NCBI GenBank assembly: GCA_907165065.1
Contig: OU015523.1
Coordinates: 16,801,834 to 16,865,833, forward strand
Length of the DNA: 64,000 nt
Reading direction: 5' to 3'
Origin: Caprimulgus europaeus
Lineage: Eukaryota > Chordata > Aves > Caprimulgiformes > Caprimulgidae
Shown here: positions 48,388 to 60,384 of the stretch, piece by piece
How the letters are laid out: each line of letters begins with the position of its first letter
How positions within the stretch are numbered: position 1 is the first letter of the stretch
Program-made: the position numbers and the translations under genes
The notes under the pieces: generated by a model
The model's database searches: none
What the model was told of the DNA's origin: nothing
The model's input: the letters and a program-made list of their open reading frames with translations, nothing else

Positions 48388-49215
48388 AGACAGCAACTTT
48401 TTCCAGAGGCTCTGCTGGGGGTCTTAAACACCTTGGAGTTAATGGCCTTGGCTTGTGATTTCTAGGTTGCATGTGGCTTGTTTGTGGTGGAAATGTTTGA
48501 AAAGCTACAGGTGGTCACTGATACCTCTTTGTGCTGAAGCTGTCATCTAATCAGCTGATAGGCTATGACTCCTTATGGTGCTTTGATTTGCCTTGATTTA
48601 ACTCTTAGAGTGTAGAGCGAGACTCTTTGCGTTAGATATTTGGACAAGGCTATGCATTTTTGGTGCTATAATATCATTCAGAGACTGCAGGGCCAAGTGA
48701 TGTGCTCTGTGACCAGGCTTGTTTTTATTTCCTTCATTGCTTCATCTTTGTGCTCTTTCCCATGGAGGAGGGGAGATGAGGTTAATATATGCACCCTCAC
48801 AGTCAAGCTTAGGCATAAGGTGTAGTTTGAATGTGACAGAAGTTTGGTTTACTCCATGTTAACTCTTCAAATCTTAGTTGTAGTGACTTCTGCTAGGTTG
48901 ACAAATGCTGGGTTACTGCCACTGTGGAAATCTACCAGCTGCAGGAGGGAAGAGGGGAACTTAAGTGTCTCCCTGCCTCTGCTGACCAGGATTTTGCAGT
49001 AATCAAGAACTTCCAGTCATGAGCTGGGAAACTGAAGGTGTCTTCTCCAGGTGGTTAGGGGACTGAGAGTAGTATTAATCAGCTTTATAAGATGACCAAG
49101 GAAAATTCAGATGCCCAGTCCTGTCAGTTGGGAACTGTACTTGGTTGCAAAGCTATGATGACAAAAAGCAAAAGCTTTGTAAGTTTCTGTTTCCTTGTAC
49201 TATTTATCTTCCTTT

Positions 49216-49232
49216 AAAAAAAAAAAAAAAAA
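49216..49232 (+). repeat. Poly-A run in intron 1
   Basis: A17 after 'ttatcttccttt'. Confidence 0.9.
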
Positions 49233-52200
49233 CAAACTGATTTAGCTGATGAATCCTTTAAAAGTAGACATTGCTTAGAACTTGTTTTGCTGGCTGACTG
49301 GCTAGAAAATTTGTGTGGTCACTGAAGACCAGGGATTAAGGAAGTAATTGTTATTTTTTTCTTCCACTGCTGGTCATGTTCTGAAATAAACTGCAACCTT
49401 GACAAGTGCTCTGTATTCCCAGAGCTTTAAGCAGTATGGGTCAGCTGTTCTGTAATGCTTTTGTTTGTTTTATTTTTAATGGATTAACTTGCATTTTTCA
49501 TGGGAGAAGTAAACAGAAATATCTTTACAAATCCTGGAAGCAACTCAGAATAACTAAAGAAAGAAAGGTAGCAGGTTTGCAGGTCTGTTTGCACTTCTCA
49601 TGTTATCTTTAGTTCTTCAGCTTTACCAATGGGGATCAGTCCCTGACTGATATGTTTTCTTTGCTACAGATTGTGCAGGAGTTTGTAAGGGATTTAGATG
49701 TGAAGCTTGTTGACTTGTGAATAGATTTACACTTATACAACTGGTTCCTGCTTGGGGTGGTTGGTTGTTTTCTGTGTTCCTTTACTGGTGCCAAGTTAAA
49801 CAATGTGTTACTGGGATGTGCAAGAGCAAGACTGAAGGCAGGTGCCATGATTGGTGTTAGTCTTTTGACTGGTTTATTGTCAGTCTTTGGAGGATGGACC
49901 CAAAGGTAAGTAATGTGTCTGGTGTGTGTGATGTAGATTTAGGTAATCATGGTCTCCTTTAGTGGATTAGGTGGAACATCTGGCTGCAGAATGAGAACTC
50001 CTGTTAGTCTGTATCACTGACTGCCATGGACTGATTATCCCATTTTATTGCTTGTTTCCCTGTCCCTTCCCATGTGCTCCCTCAGGTGGCTTGTATTTTC
50101 ACATTGGCCTATTGGTAGAAAAAATGTCTGTGTTTTCAAAGATAAGAATACCACAAAGGTGAAAACTATTTTTCTCTCCTGTGTCAAGTCCCTTCATCTC
50201 TGATGCTAATATACTGAGCTTTAACTCTCTGCTTTCCCTGCCCCATAGGATTCCCAGCAAATGTTTGTGCTTTCATTGTAGGCTTTTGTGCCTCTTCATA
50301 TCTGTATATTTCTGATCTCGAGTTTCATATTTTGTAGGTATTTTCCCTCACCTTAATTTTTTCTTATATAAATTTCTACTGTAAACTACTTCTACCATGT
50401 AGCCTTACTGATATGCCAATGTATCTGACCTCTGAATTATAATTAAAAACATAGTTTAGCTCACAGAATATATTTGAGGCAAGTTGTACCAGACATTTAT
50501 GTCTGTATGGGTGAGACTTTCCACAAGATAGCCAATTTTCATGTGGGCTTGAGTGAACTGGTACTTAACCTGTAGGATCAGCTTACTGACACTGGCAAAA
50601 AGCTTCCAGGTTGCTTGTAGTTAGAGAAATGTTTTGCATGTCATCAGTGTAAAACTAGATTAAGTGTAAATCTTGTGGGTGGCTTCTTTCATCTTCTTCA
50701 CTGACTTGTGATTTCCTCTGCTCCCTGCTGCTGTTACTCATTAACTTGTTGAGCTGTTACTATATTAAAGTATGCCTCACTTATTCACTGCCAACTTAAT
50801 AGGGCTGTAGAAGACTTTTAGGAATGTTCTGTAGTAGTGGTTGCTAATTTTACATTAGCTATCCTCACTCCATTAGAGAGAAATACTTTTTTTTCCCCAA
50901 ATCAGTGGAATTGCCCAAAGACTGAACTTATCTGAAGAATGTGGGGATAGACTAATGGTGTGAATTTGTGGCTGGATTAGTCTTGTATTTCCAGTGTCTT
51001 TAAGAGAGGGAAGGAGGAAGAAAGGGAGCTGATAACTAAAACTACTTAGGACTTTACTTTGAACTAAAAGTTGTTACTTGACACCTATCAATTACTAGAA
51101 AGGTGCTCACTACCTTTTGAAGAAATTATATTGAAGCATTATTAAATGATGTCTTTTGGTGTTTGTTTAGTGTGTGTGTAGCAACATTAGACAAAACCTG
51201 ACATCTTGATCAGATGCTTGAGAGTGTACAAGCACATTAAAAAAAATATATTATTGGTCTCTTGTGACTCAACATACACAGTTGGAAGAGATTTGCCTTT
51301 GCTGGTGAATCTGAGCTACAGGATTTTCCAAGTCCAAACTGAACTTGCAAAATTCTGAGAACAGAAGTGTGTTCCTACTATACCTCTATTCAAAAGCTTT
51401 TAAAAACATGTTAGTTTAAAAGGAATGTCTTGTATGCACACCTGAAAAGGGCTTTGCCTGAAATTGAGTAATATGCATTACACAACATTATGGATAATCA
51501 CCAAGGGTGGTGTTTCCCTCCTTAGGGGCTTCTTACTGAAGGGAAGATGGAAAAACAGTTAAGATAGTAACATCAAGTTCCTTGAATACTAGTTTGTTTC
51601 AAGGCAAAGGCATTCTTGATGCAGTGCAGCTGTAATGAGTGGTGCTGCTGACATCTTTTTTGCTGTTGGCAGCAAGATCATGTATGAATTCTATCATTAG
51701 AATATCCTAATGCAGAAAGCTGCTCCTTAATTAGCTCATCTGCACAGACGTTTTGAGGGAAAGCAAATTCTGGGGCATGTGGCTTGAGTAAGATGGGTCA
51801 CCCCAAATCTCTGGAAATAATTCTAAAGTAGTAGTATCTGCCTTCAGAGAGGATACAGATGTGAACCCATACACAGCCTAGTTTAACTCTGTTTCTTGAT
51901 GTTTCTTACCTACCCCACGTTCTACCTCTTTAATAGCATGAGACATTGCTCTCTAGTTGTAATGACAGTAATTAAATAATTTGTCAGTGGATCTTCTTTC
52001 AGTACTTACGTTTGCTTGAGCCTATTAAGCTGCTCTTTGAACTAGCCAGAACTGATCATAAATTGGACAGCTTTCTGTCCTTGATGAGGTATACTATTAG
52101 GACTTCAGCTAAATAGAATGTGCAAAACAAATCTGAAATGTAGTGAACAATTTAAAATGAAGGAAAAAGATGGGTATTGCACAAATAAATTGTATTACAG

Positions 52201-53285
52201 TTGCTAGTACAGGATGCTGAAGGTGTTCAGGTGGCTTCATGGCAGGTATGCTGTTTACCCAAAGCTACTTGCACTCTAACGGGCAGTGGAAGGTGTCTGG
52301 GAGCCACCGTGTCAGTGGTGGTTGACATCTTTCTATGGAGTGTGGGTAAAACATACAGGAGAGGTGTTTTCAGATTATGAACACAGTTACTGTTATAGAG
52401 AAAGTTCTGTGCAGTGGGGTGGTATTTGGAGCCAGTGGGAGCTGGAGCAATCCCATCCTCTGCTATTAATCAAGATGGCTTTCAGCCTGGCAAACTGTTG
52501 AAACAATCCACCTCACCAGTCTGTCCTCTGAGCACCTGCAGGAGACGAGCCTTGGAGCTAACAGGCATAATGCTGCTGGATAGCAAGGACTATGGATTGA
52601 AAATATTTGTATTATGACACATTATATCCCTTTCCTCCTTCTCTGCTCATGTGTACACAGTCTCTTACTTCCTGTGCTTTGTAGGCAATAAATAACCTGT
52701 ATTTTTCCACTAGCAAGCCACATCAGGGCTCTACTCACTGACACTGACTCCATCTTAAGAGACTTCCTTTTCTCTCAGGTAATAGAGCTTGTAGATGTGT
52801 AGTTGAACTCGGAATAATTGTTTCAACTTGCACATTACTGTTGTTCTTTTTCTGATGCAAATAGTTTTGTGCTCTCAAATGCTTGCTTTTTTTTTTAACT
52901 GCAGTAGTTAATATAAGTACTTGTGCTTATAGGTAATGTGGTGCTTCATGTGCATTGTTTACATTAAGTAAAACCTCTGCTTGCTTTTTGCAAGTACCAG
53001 TCCAGTTGGACTGGAGTCTCTATGGAGCAATAGCATCTGTTTAGTAGGTCTTGTCTGTTTACAATATGATCTCTGAGTAAGTCTGGGATTTAACCTGGTT
53101 GAACATTGTATCTGTGTTCACCTGGTCATCTTCCTGATCCTGCAGGGAAAGGATGTTAAGAGTTTGCCTTGCAAGGCACGATGAAGCTTTTGAGGTCCTT
53201 GGGTAAGGAAAGCTGAGAAGAGTTGTATGTATGGTTTATTACAGCTTTCTGTCTGTGGTATGTTCTTCTGTTATTGGTGTTTTAA

Positions 53286-53301
53286 ATATATATATATATA
53301 A
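53286..53301 (+). repeat. TA microsatellite in intron 1
   Basis: Seven to eight TA units. Confidence 0.85.
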
Positions 53302-56300
53302 GATGATCAAAGCTCTTCAATGCCTTTAAATTTGCAGACCCCCAACAGACTTCCCACTGAAGATGCTAAATCCTTGTTCAGTAAATTTGACTGCTGACAG
53401 CTTTGTGTATCTTAATTGTTTTTCACAGAACTTTTAAAAGAAATTCAGGCAGTTCTGAGTCCAGTAGGCTATTAAGCTGAAAATTACTGGTTTAGCAAGT
53501 TCTTTCAGTTCTAGAGCATCATGTGGCTCTGAAATAGCAGTAAACCCAAGACTGTTTTAATGTTAAAAAAAAGGGGGGGCACAAACAACAAAACACAAGT
53601 AGATCCAATTGCTTATCCTCAGGCAAGTCCTTAAAACGAATAAATTAATGAAAGCAGCTTATAGAAAGTCAGCCATGACTTCTAACCTGGATACTTAATA
53701 GCAGAAACTTCAGAAGTAATCAGCATATGCTGTTATTGCATCTTTTTAACAAGTTAGATGCTTTAGCCATTGTTAGTGAGGAAGTCCAGGCACAGCTGAG
53801 GATGTGCTCTTCTCACAGTCCTAGCAGAACTCCCTTGGTGAGACCAAGATGTGCACCCAGTGTTCTTTATCAGTGTCCCAAACCAGCACACTGACGTGAG
53901 AACTTTGGTGTCTATCTGGAACTCATTCATGTTGATAGCCAAAGCAGGCTGGAAGATATGGAGAGGAAGAGGGACAAAGACGAAATGCTGACAAAAGAAT
54001 AGTTATGCTTGTGGAAGCAGGACTAAACTCTGTCTGATACTTGTCAGCCCACAATTCCTGATTATGTTTTTTTACCAGCAGTTGCTGATTTGATTTTTTT
54101 TTTTTCCCTTCATGTTATCCTACAGTGCCATTAAGAGGGTTAAGTCCTAGGCTGGTTTGTAGTCTGCTCATAAACTGGTATAGGAGCTTCTGGCACTATT
54201 TTGCTTTCTTCTCCTTTAAGTTCTTCTTCACATAAGAAGAATGGATGGGCACTTCTGACGTGGTATTGATGAAACTGTATAACGGGTGTTCAACTGAGGA
54301 ATTTTGCTGCTTGATTACACATTAATACAGTTTAACTTTCTTGAATAGTCCCCTTCAAGCAGAGGTACTGTTTATAGTGCTTTTTCGTAATTTTGGTTTT
54401 TGTTTATTGTCTTGATTCTCTTAACTTACCAGTGTGTGAGCATTTTTGGCAAAGAACTACTGCAAGGTTTACATGTAGATAATTTAATAAGTCACCTAAG
54501 CTTTCTAGCTTTTGTTTTTAAAGGCAGAAAAATAATACTTTTACATCACAATTTCCAAGTTGTGCTATATTGACAGCAGAGGCCTGTCAACCTGTGATGT
54601 GAAGTTGACTTTATTTCCCTTGACCAGGGTGATCCAGTCATAGCACTGGCAAGTCCTGCCTCAGCCCTCTGAGCTGCAGTATGAGAGTCCATGCTAGATA
54701 AGTATGTTTGCCTTTCTTTAGTGTTGCTGCACATAGCCCAGCATACTATAATAATGCAAATGCTTTAGGCTACACTGCCTTAAAGAGTTCTGGAAGCAGT
54801 TGTGGCCTCAGGTTTTTGGTCTACCATCATGCTGTTTAAATATGTAATAAATCTTCTGTGAATTTCTGTCACTGAACTTGATGCTTTGTAGGACAAGGCT
54901 GTGAATTTTTTCAGGTTGGTGTACTTTGTAACATGCCAGAAACTTTGTAGGACCTGTTTCCTCATTCTAGGTCTCTATCAAATCCCAGGTCTCCTTAGTA
55001 TCATGTTCATTGCCTGTACTTCCTGTTATTTTGAAGAAAAAATTGTATTTGTGGTCATATTTAACGTTTCTGTGGTAGGTAGCACACTAGGCGTTAACTT
55101 ATTCAAGGGACTGGTATTGCTAGCACAGTGGGGGAATCCTACTGAGCGGTTTTCAACCTTGTAAGTTGTTTCATCTGTCCCAGAGCAAATGATGTAAATA
55201 ATTGTCTTACAAGATTTTGCTTCAGTACAAGCCTGACAGCTGACTTTTTAACAGCAAACTCATTACCTGTGTCTATAGCACTGTGAGGAAATCCAGCTTG
55301 CAGGAAGTAATAGCAACCTGTCTCTTGGTGGTATCTTTTCTTACTTGCGTATTCTGGTGATTGGGAGAATGGGATGGTGGAAGAGGTAGGAGAATCACAT
55401 GCTAGTGGCATAACTTAATGAAGTATGCATATTCAGAGGTAAATTCACTCATGTGATGACGTTGCATGAGGAATATTGATTTGCTCTTGGAGAACCCTTT
55501 GTGACTAGTGTGGAACTTTGTTTTGACGTTCCTTTGTCACCATCTGCATTCCAGCCTCTGTGTTGCTCTGCAGATATAACTAGACTCTGACAAACCCTTC
55601 GTCTTGGGTTCATTTACAATAACTGAGAAATCTCAAATGGTATTAACTTAACTAGAAATACTGGATCTCAGGGATGGTACTGATGGCAAAAGTGCAGACC
55701 TGAACATACTTCACTAAATTTTACTGATAAAGATCACTTCTGCAAGTTGGCAGAAGAAGGGCAGATTCAAAGCAATTATTACAGCAGCTTGAGCTGAGGA
55801 GGTGAGAGCCTAGGAATGCATCCTGCAGTTCCATCACCAACCCTATAACCGGTTTTGTCCTCCTTAGGTAGGCAGGAGTGCAGGTACAAGGTGTGTGCAG
55901 TGTTCCCATGGCCCTGTCAGTCAAAGGTGTGTACACAGCTGCTGGTTGGACTGCCTTTGCAGAAAGCTGGTACAATGAAGTTACACCTGACTTACCAACA
56001 TGTTCTGTCTGGCTCAGAGTGAAGGAGCACCAAACCCCTGCTGCTGCCATTGCCCGCCAAAATGACACTGAGCATAAAACAGGGTTGACATGTGCTTTTG
56101 GATGTTTGGAACAGAGAAGAAGGAGCAGCTAAGGGGACATTTTCCACAAACCTGTGGGGAACGAGGCTCCGAGAGTTGTGATTTGCTGTGCAGTGTTAGA
56201 TTTCAATGTAGGTGTTGAATCTAGAATAAAGTCATGTATGGGCTTGGACAGACTTTGAACTCTTTTCTGCATTTTAAGGTTGAAAAATTCTAAATTGGAT

Positions 56301-59300
56301 AGGTTTCCTCAGTTTCTCTACAGAAACACTAAGTTCTTTCAAAATGTGTCAACTGTACTGTTGCACAGGTTAAAGCCAACAGTGGTTACATTCTTCATGG
56401 GGAATATTTCCTATTGGAGAGGGGCTGGGTTTGTTAAGTGTCTGAAAGATTACAGTGTGTTCTTCTGCACATGGTGATTTGTAACTACAACATAGACTTT
56501 CCTTCTGACTTATGGTGTCCTCTCTTTTGTTGTGCTACCAGCAGGAGGAAGATGCTTTGCTATAAGACCATGTTGTTAACAGCAGAAAGATGTTTTGGGG
56601 CTTTTCTACACAAAAGAGTTATTGAGGGAGAAAAAAAATCATGTGAATTTAAAGGCAAATCACCCTTTTGAAATAACTCGGAGCAGATGAAGTCATCTGA
56701 CTTCCAAAAATAAAGTGGCCCTCCAGCTTTTCAGCTGCTTGTCATGGGTTCAGAAGAAATCATGAATTCTAAAATATAACCATCTCTTCATTGTGTGCTT
56801 CTACTGGAACAAGGTCATGGGTTGTTCTTCCTTAATTTCTATCTTTCCTAAAGGTGCAATATTAAAGTTTCTGTATTTGAAAGGTCATAAGTTGGTGGCT
56901 TACTCATTTAGTTCAGCAGTGAATGCTTCAGCTCAGGCTTGTCTGGAATGATTAGGCTGGTTGTGACTTGCTAATGAGCTGATTAAAAAGGTTGAAAGCA
57001 CTTAGGAGAATTTAAGTCTTGCTTTTGTTTTTCATTTGTGCTTCATAATGGGTAAATTATGAGGTCTAATTATTTTTGTGTATGTGTTTTCATTATATGC
57101 AAATGAAACTCTAAGTTCTTCCTCCACTTCCCTTGCTAGTGTTATTAGAGACTCTACATTTTTCTTGGAAGTAATTTATTATGACAATGAACACCAAGAG
57201 AGCTGGTGAAGACATTCCAGGCATTTCTATTAATATTAATTTTAAAATGTTAACTTTAAGTTAATTTCAGAGTCTGTTAATGAAATAGCTATAAACGGCT
57301 GACTGAAATTCTTTCTTCTTAGCAAAGAAAACAGACGTTTATAAGATGTTGCATTTTAATAATCTCCTTACACCGCAGACTTCTAGTGTAGACAACTATA
57401 AAATTTTAACTGACAGAATATAAACAAATGGGAAACTTAAACCAAACAAAGCTCCCATCATTTCATCATTGGTGACTGTAAGCTGCTGCTTCCTCCCTCT
57501 GTGCTTGGTATTTATCTGGGTGAATACAGAGCAGTGCAGGGAATTCGGTAGGGAACTGTTAACACCCATGTAAAGCCAATTAAAATGTTTTATGAATAGA
57601 AGGTATACATTCAATGACATAAATTTGACTTGACTGATACTATATGGGTTATAGAACAAATGAAAAATTAAAGGCTTTGTTGTTTGCCACAGTGCATATA
57701 ATGTAGCAATTTATACATTATAAAGTTGTTATATGATATTTCTATTCTGATTTGATAGCATTTTATATTGATCACCAGTCTACACAACTATGTTATTGGC
57801 AAGTGCAAGCATTTAGAATTCTTAAGAGGGGAATCTCCAGATTCATTAACAGAAACTCCTGCCTTTTATTTTAATGTTAAAAACTTTATTCTTAATTTAT
57901 TCAGGCTTGGAGTTTACTTTGCCATGTTTAAGACCACTTCTAGAAAGCGTTACTGGTTTTCAGAAGTGTAAATGAATGTTGGGAGGTGTTTTGTGGTTTT
58001 TTGTTTTGTTTTTGCAATGACATGAAGAGGGTTTACCATACCTGTCACCCAGAATACAAGGTAGATAATCACTAGGAAAAAAGTCTTGTGATGGCAATTA
58101 CTCCAGTGAATTTGAATATAGAAAAATACTATTTTAAAACACTTCCATCTTCATACATTTTTCTGATTCAACAGGTCAGCTGAAAGTGTTTCTATTGTTA
58201 TAGCCTTGCTTGTTGCAGCCACCAGCGTGCTTAAGGCTGATATTTTTTTTATTGAAAAAGTATCTGTAGTGTTTCTTTGTGTGCCTGCAGTCACTTACTT
58301 CTTGACTTAGTTTTCTGTAGCTGAGGTGGGTTTCACCTAGAGCAAAAATGAAAAGCATTGTGCTTTCTTTCTCTAAACCAAATGCCTTGAGGATTTCATT
58401 TCCTGAACTACTTCAAAAATATGTTTATTATTTCACAAGACAAAAGCAAGGATGTTATCACTTAGTCCTGACACGGAATTGTCTGAGCAAGTCAGAGTAC
58501 AGGAGTGCACCACAGATCATGACCTGTGATTCTCATTTCTCAGTAATTTTAAACTGTTCTTGAGTACTGTATCCATACATCCCTAGCAGCATCACCACTT
58601 TTTAACACCTCTTTCCCTGTGTGATCTTAGTCATTGCCTTCTTCCACAAATGATGTCTTTTACTTTTCATCGTTGTCTAATACAGTTAAGATTGTGGCTT
58701 TTCTTCCAAATTCCTTTTGATACTCAGTAATTTTATATTAAGAAGATAGAAATGATTTCTCTTGAAATATTTATTTACCTCGTGCCACTACAGTAGCAGT
58801 TTATCATGTAGAATGCAAAAAGGATCTGATGGAAAGAAAATGTTTTTGGGTAATAACTTGGAGGTCTCGGTGTTAATTCAGTAGAAATTCTCATTAGATC
58901 TGGGTGTAACACTGACAACTCAGCTTTATACAGAACAGAATAGGATTACCTGGCACTGCTCGTGTCAGAATTCAGTGGTCCTCAGACTTCTTTTTATTTT
59001 TGTGCCTATCTGTGCTCTTTCCAGCTTTGAGAATTATTTGTGTAGCAGCCTTCTGAGAGGACACACTTCCTGTGGGTACGTTCTTCCCAAGAACACACCG
59101 AGGAGATGCTGGGAGCAAAGCAAGGGCTGGATCCCGGAGGTGTCTGAAGCAGGGTTTGAGGAATGGAGTGGGATGGCTGGGGGGTTTTTTAAGGAGGAAG
59201 TAGACAGGACAAGCAACAGAAATTCCAACCAACCCCTCCTCCCCCAGGAGCTACTGTGCTGAGTTACTGTTTCTCAGTGAGGATTTGAGACAAGAGGCAG

Positions 59301-60171
59301 TTTTATTTGGAGAGTGGGGAGTCTTTCTGTTGTTACCAGCAACTGCTTTTGTCTCAGAAGACTTTGTCATGTGTCTGTGTTCAAACAGGTCTAAAAACAC
59401 TGGGTTTTAAGATGGAGTTGCAATGTAGACTGTTAAAGCAGTGGCCTGTGAATGTTCTGAGCAAGCAGCAGTGACCCAGCTCTAGACCAGACTTGCAACA
59501 TCTGGGTTTTCAGCAGTTTCATTTATTCTTTCCTAAACAAAGACAGCTGTTAATCACTGTATTTAGACTTTGTGTGTATAAATGTGTAGATATATAAAAA
59601 AATCCATTTATATATATGTATTCACATGTGTGCCTCTATCCCTTTTTAAAGAATGAAATAGATTCACAAAAGATTAAAAAATGGGAAAAAATTAATTTTG
59701 GTAGAACTGGGAAAGATTAGATATGAAACAGTGAGGAGGAGATCTCTTCCCAATACCAAACTAGATGAATGCAACAACACAGATGGAGGGAGAGGATGTA
59801 GTAGAGTAGTATAACTGCATTAAAGAATAGTTTTATTTTGTCTCCTTAGTACTACTAACAACTTCTCATGCGTCTAGGAGGTGTACTTGCTATGTGTGGG
59901 AGCTGGGGGGGCCTCTGAGGGAAGAGTGTCAAAAGGGGAAGTTCTTTTATCTTAAATAATAAACAGATAAAGTGTAAGAACCACTGTGTTCAAGTTGTGG
60001 TTCTTTAGTGTGTGATATTTGGTAGATGGGAGCTATACATGGTATTTTGTAGTGGTAGAAGGGGAATATAAAATAGGAATATTCCTTAATACTGATTTGA
60101 TCCAACTGCAGAGGAAACATTGTTTGGGTATATGTTTAAGCATCTTTGGGTTTTTTTGTCTTTCATGCCAG

Positions 60172-60384
60172 CTCTATGTGGCCACTGAAGCCATCCTCAT
60201 CGCATTGGTGGGTGCAACTCCTCCCTACCACTGGGATCTCCAACAGCTCTCAGCTAATCAGAGCCATAGCAACCAGTCAGGGAGTGTGCAGAGAGCTTTT
60301 GGGGAATGGCTTCTGACTGCCAATGGCAGCGAGGTGCATAAGCACATACACTTCAGCAGCAGCTTCACATCAATAGTCTCTGAG
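60172..60384 (+). CDS. SLC22A15: SLC22A15 exon 2 (rest of TM1 and most of the large extracellular loop)
   Basis: This exon of 213 bp has 71 codons and is phase 0 at both ends. The acceptor is tgccag just before 60172 and the donor is gtaagt at 60385. It encodes residues 30 to 100. Residues 30-44 (beginning [15 protein letters not shown]) complete the first membrane helix started in exon 1. The remainder is the large extracellular loop between TM1 and TM2 that is typical of SLC22 proteins. Sequons for N-glycosylation are visible at N58 (NQS), N63 (NQS) and N80 (NGS). The block from WLLTANGSE to HFSSSFTSI is very close to the mammalian protein as I know it. The loop between residues 53 and 70 is the more variable part. 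The reading frame stays open into the intron until 60420, but the consensus donor sets the exon end. Confidence 0.95.

Larger units (their letters stand above)
47464..60171 (+). other. SLC22A15: SLC22A15 intron 1 (12,708 bp)
   Basis: The intron is bounded by gtgagag and tgccag. It contains one CR1 fragment near its 5' end, an A17 run at 49216-49232, a T-rich run near 54,093, a TA repeat at 53,286-53,301, and otherwise sequence that I do not recognise. The stretch 57.0-58.2 kb is AT-rich and has the texture of a conserved non-coding block, but no motif settles that. I see no other exon with plausible splice sites and coding character. Confidence 0.9.

Noticed and set aside
56225-56230. AATAAA near 56.2 kb as a gene 3' end or processed pseudogene
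   Set aside because: No coding remnant precedes it and no A tail follows. The hexamer is frequent by chance in AT-rich introns.
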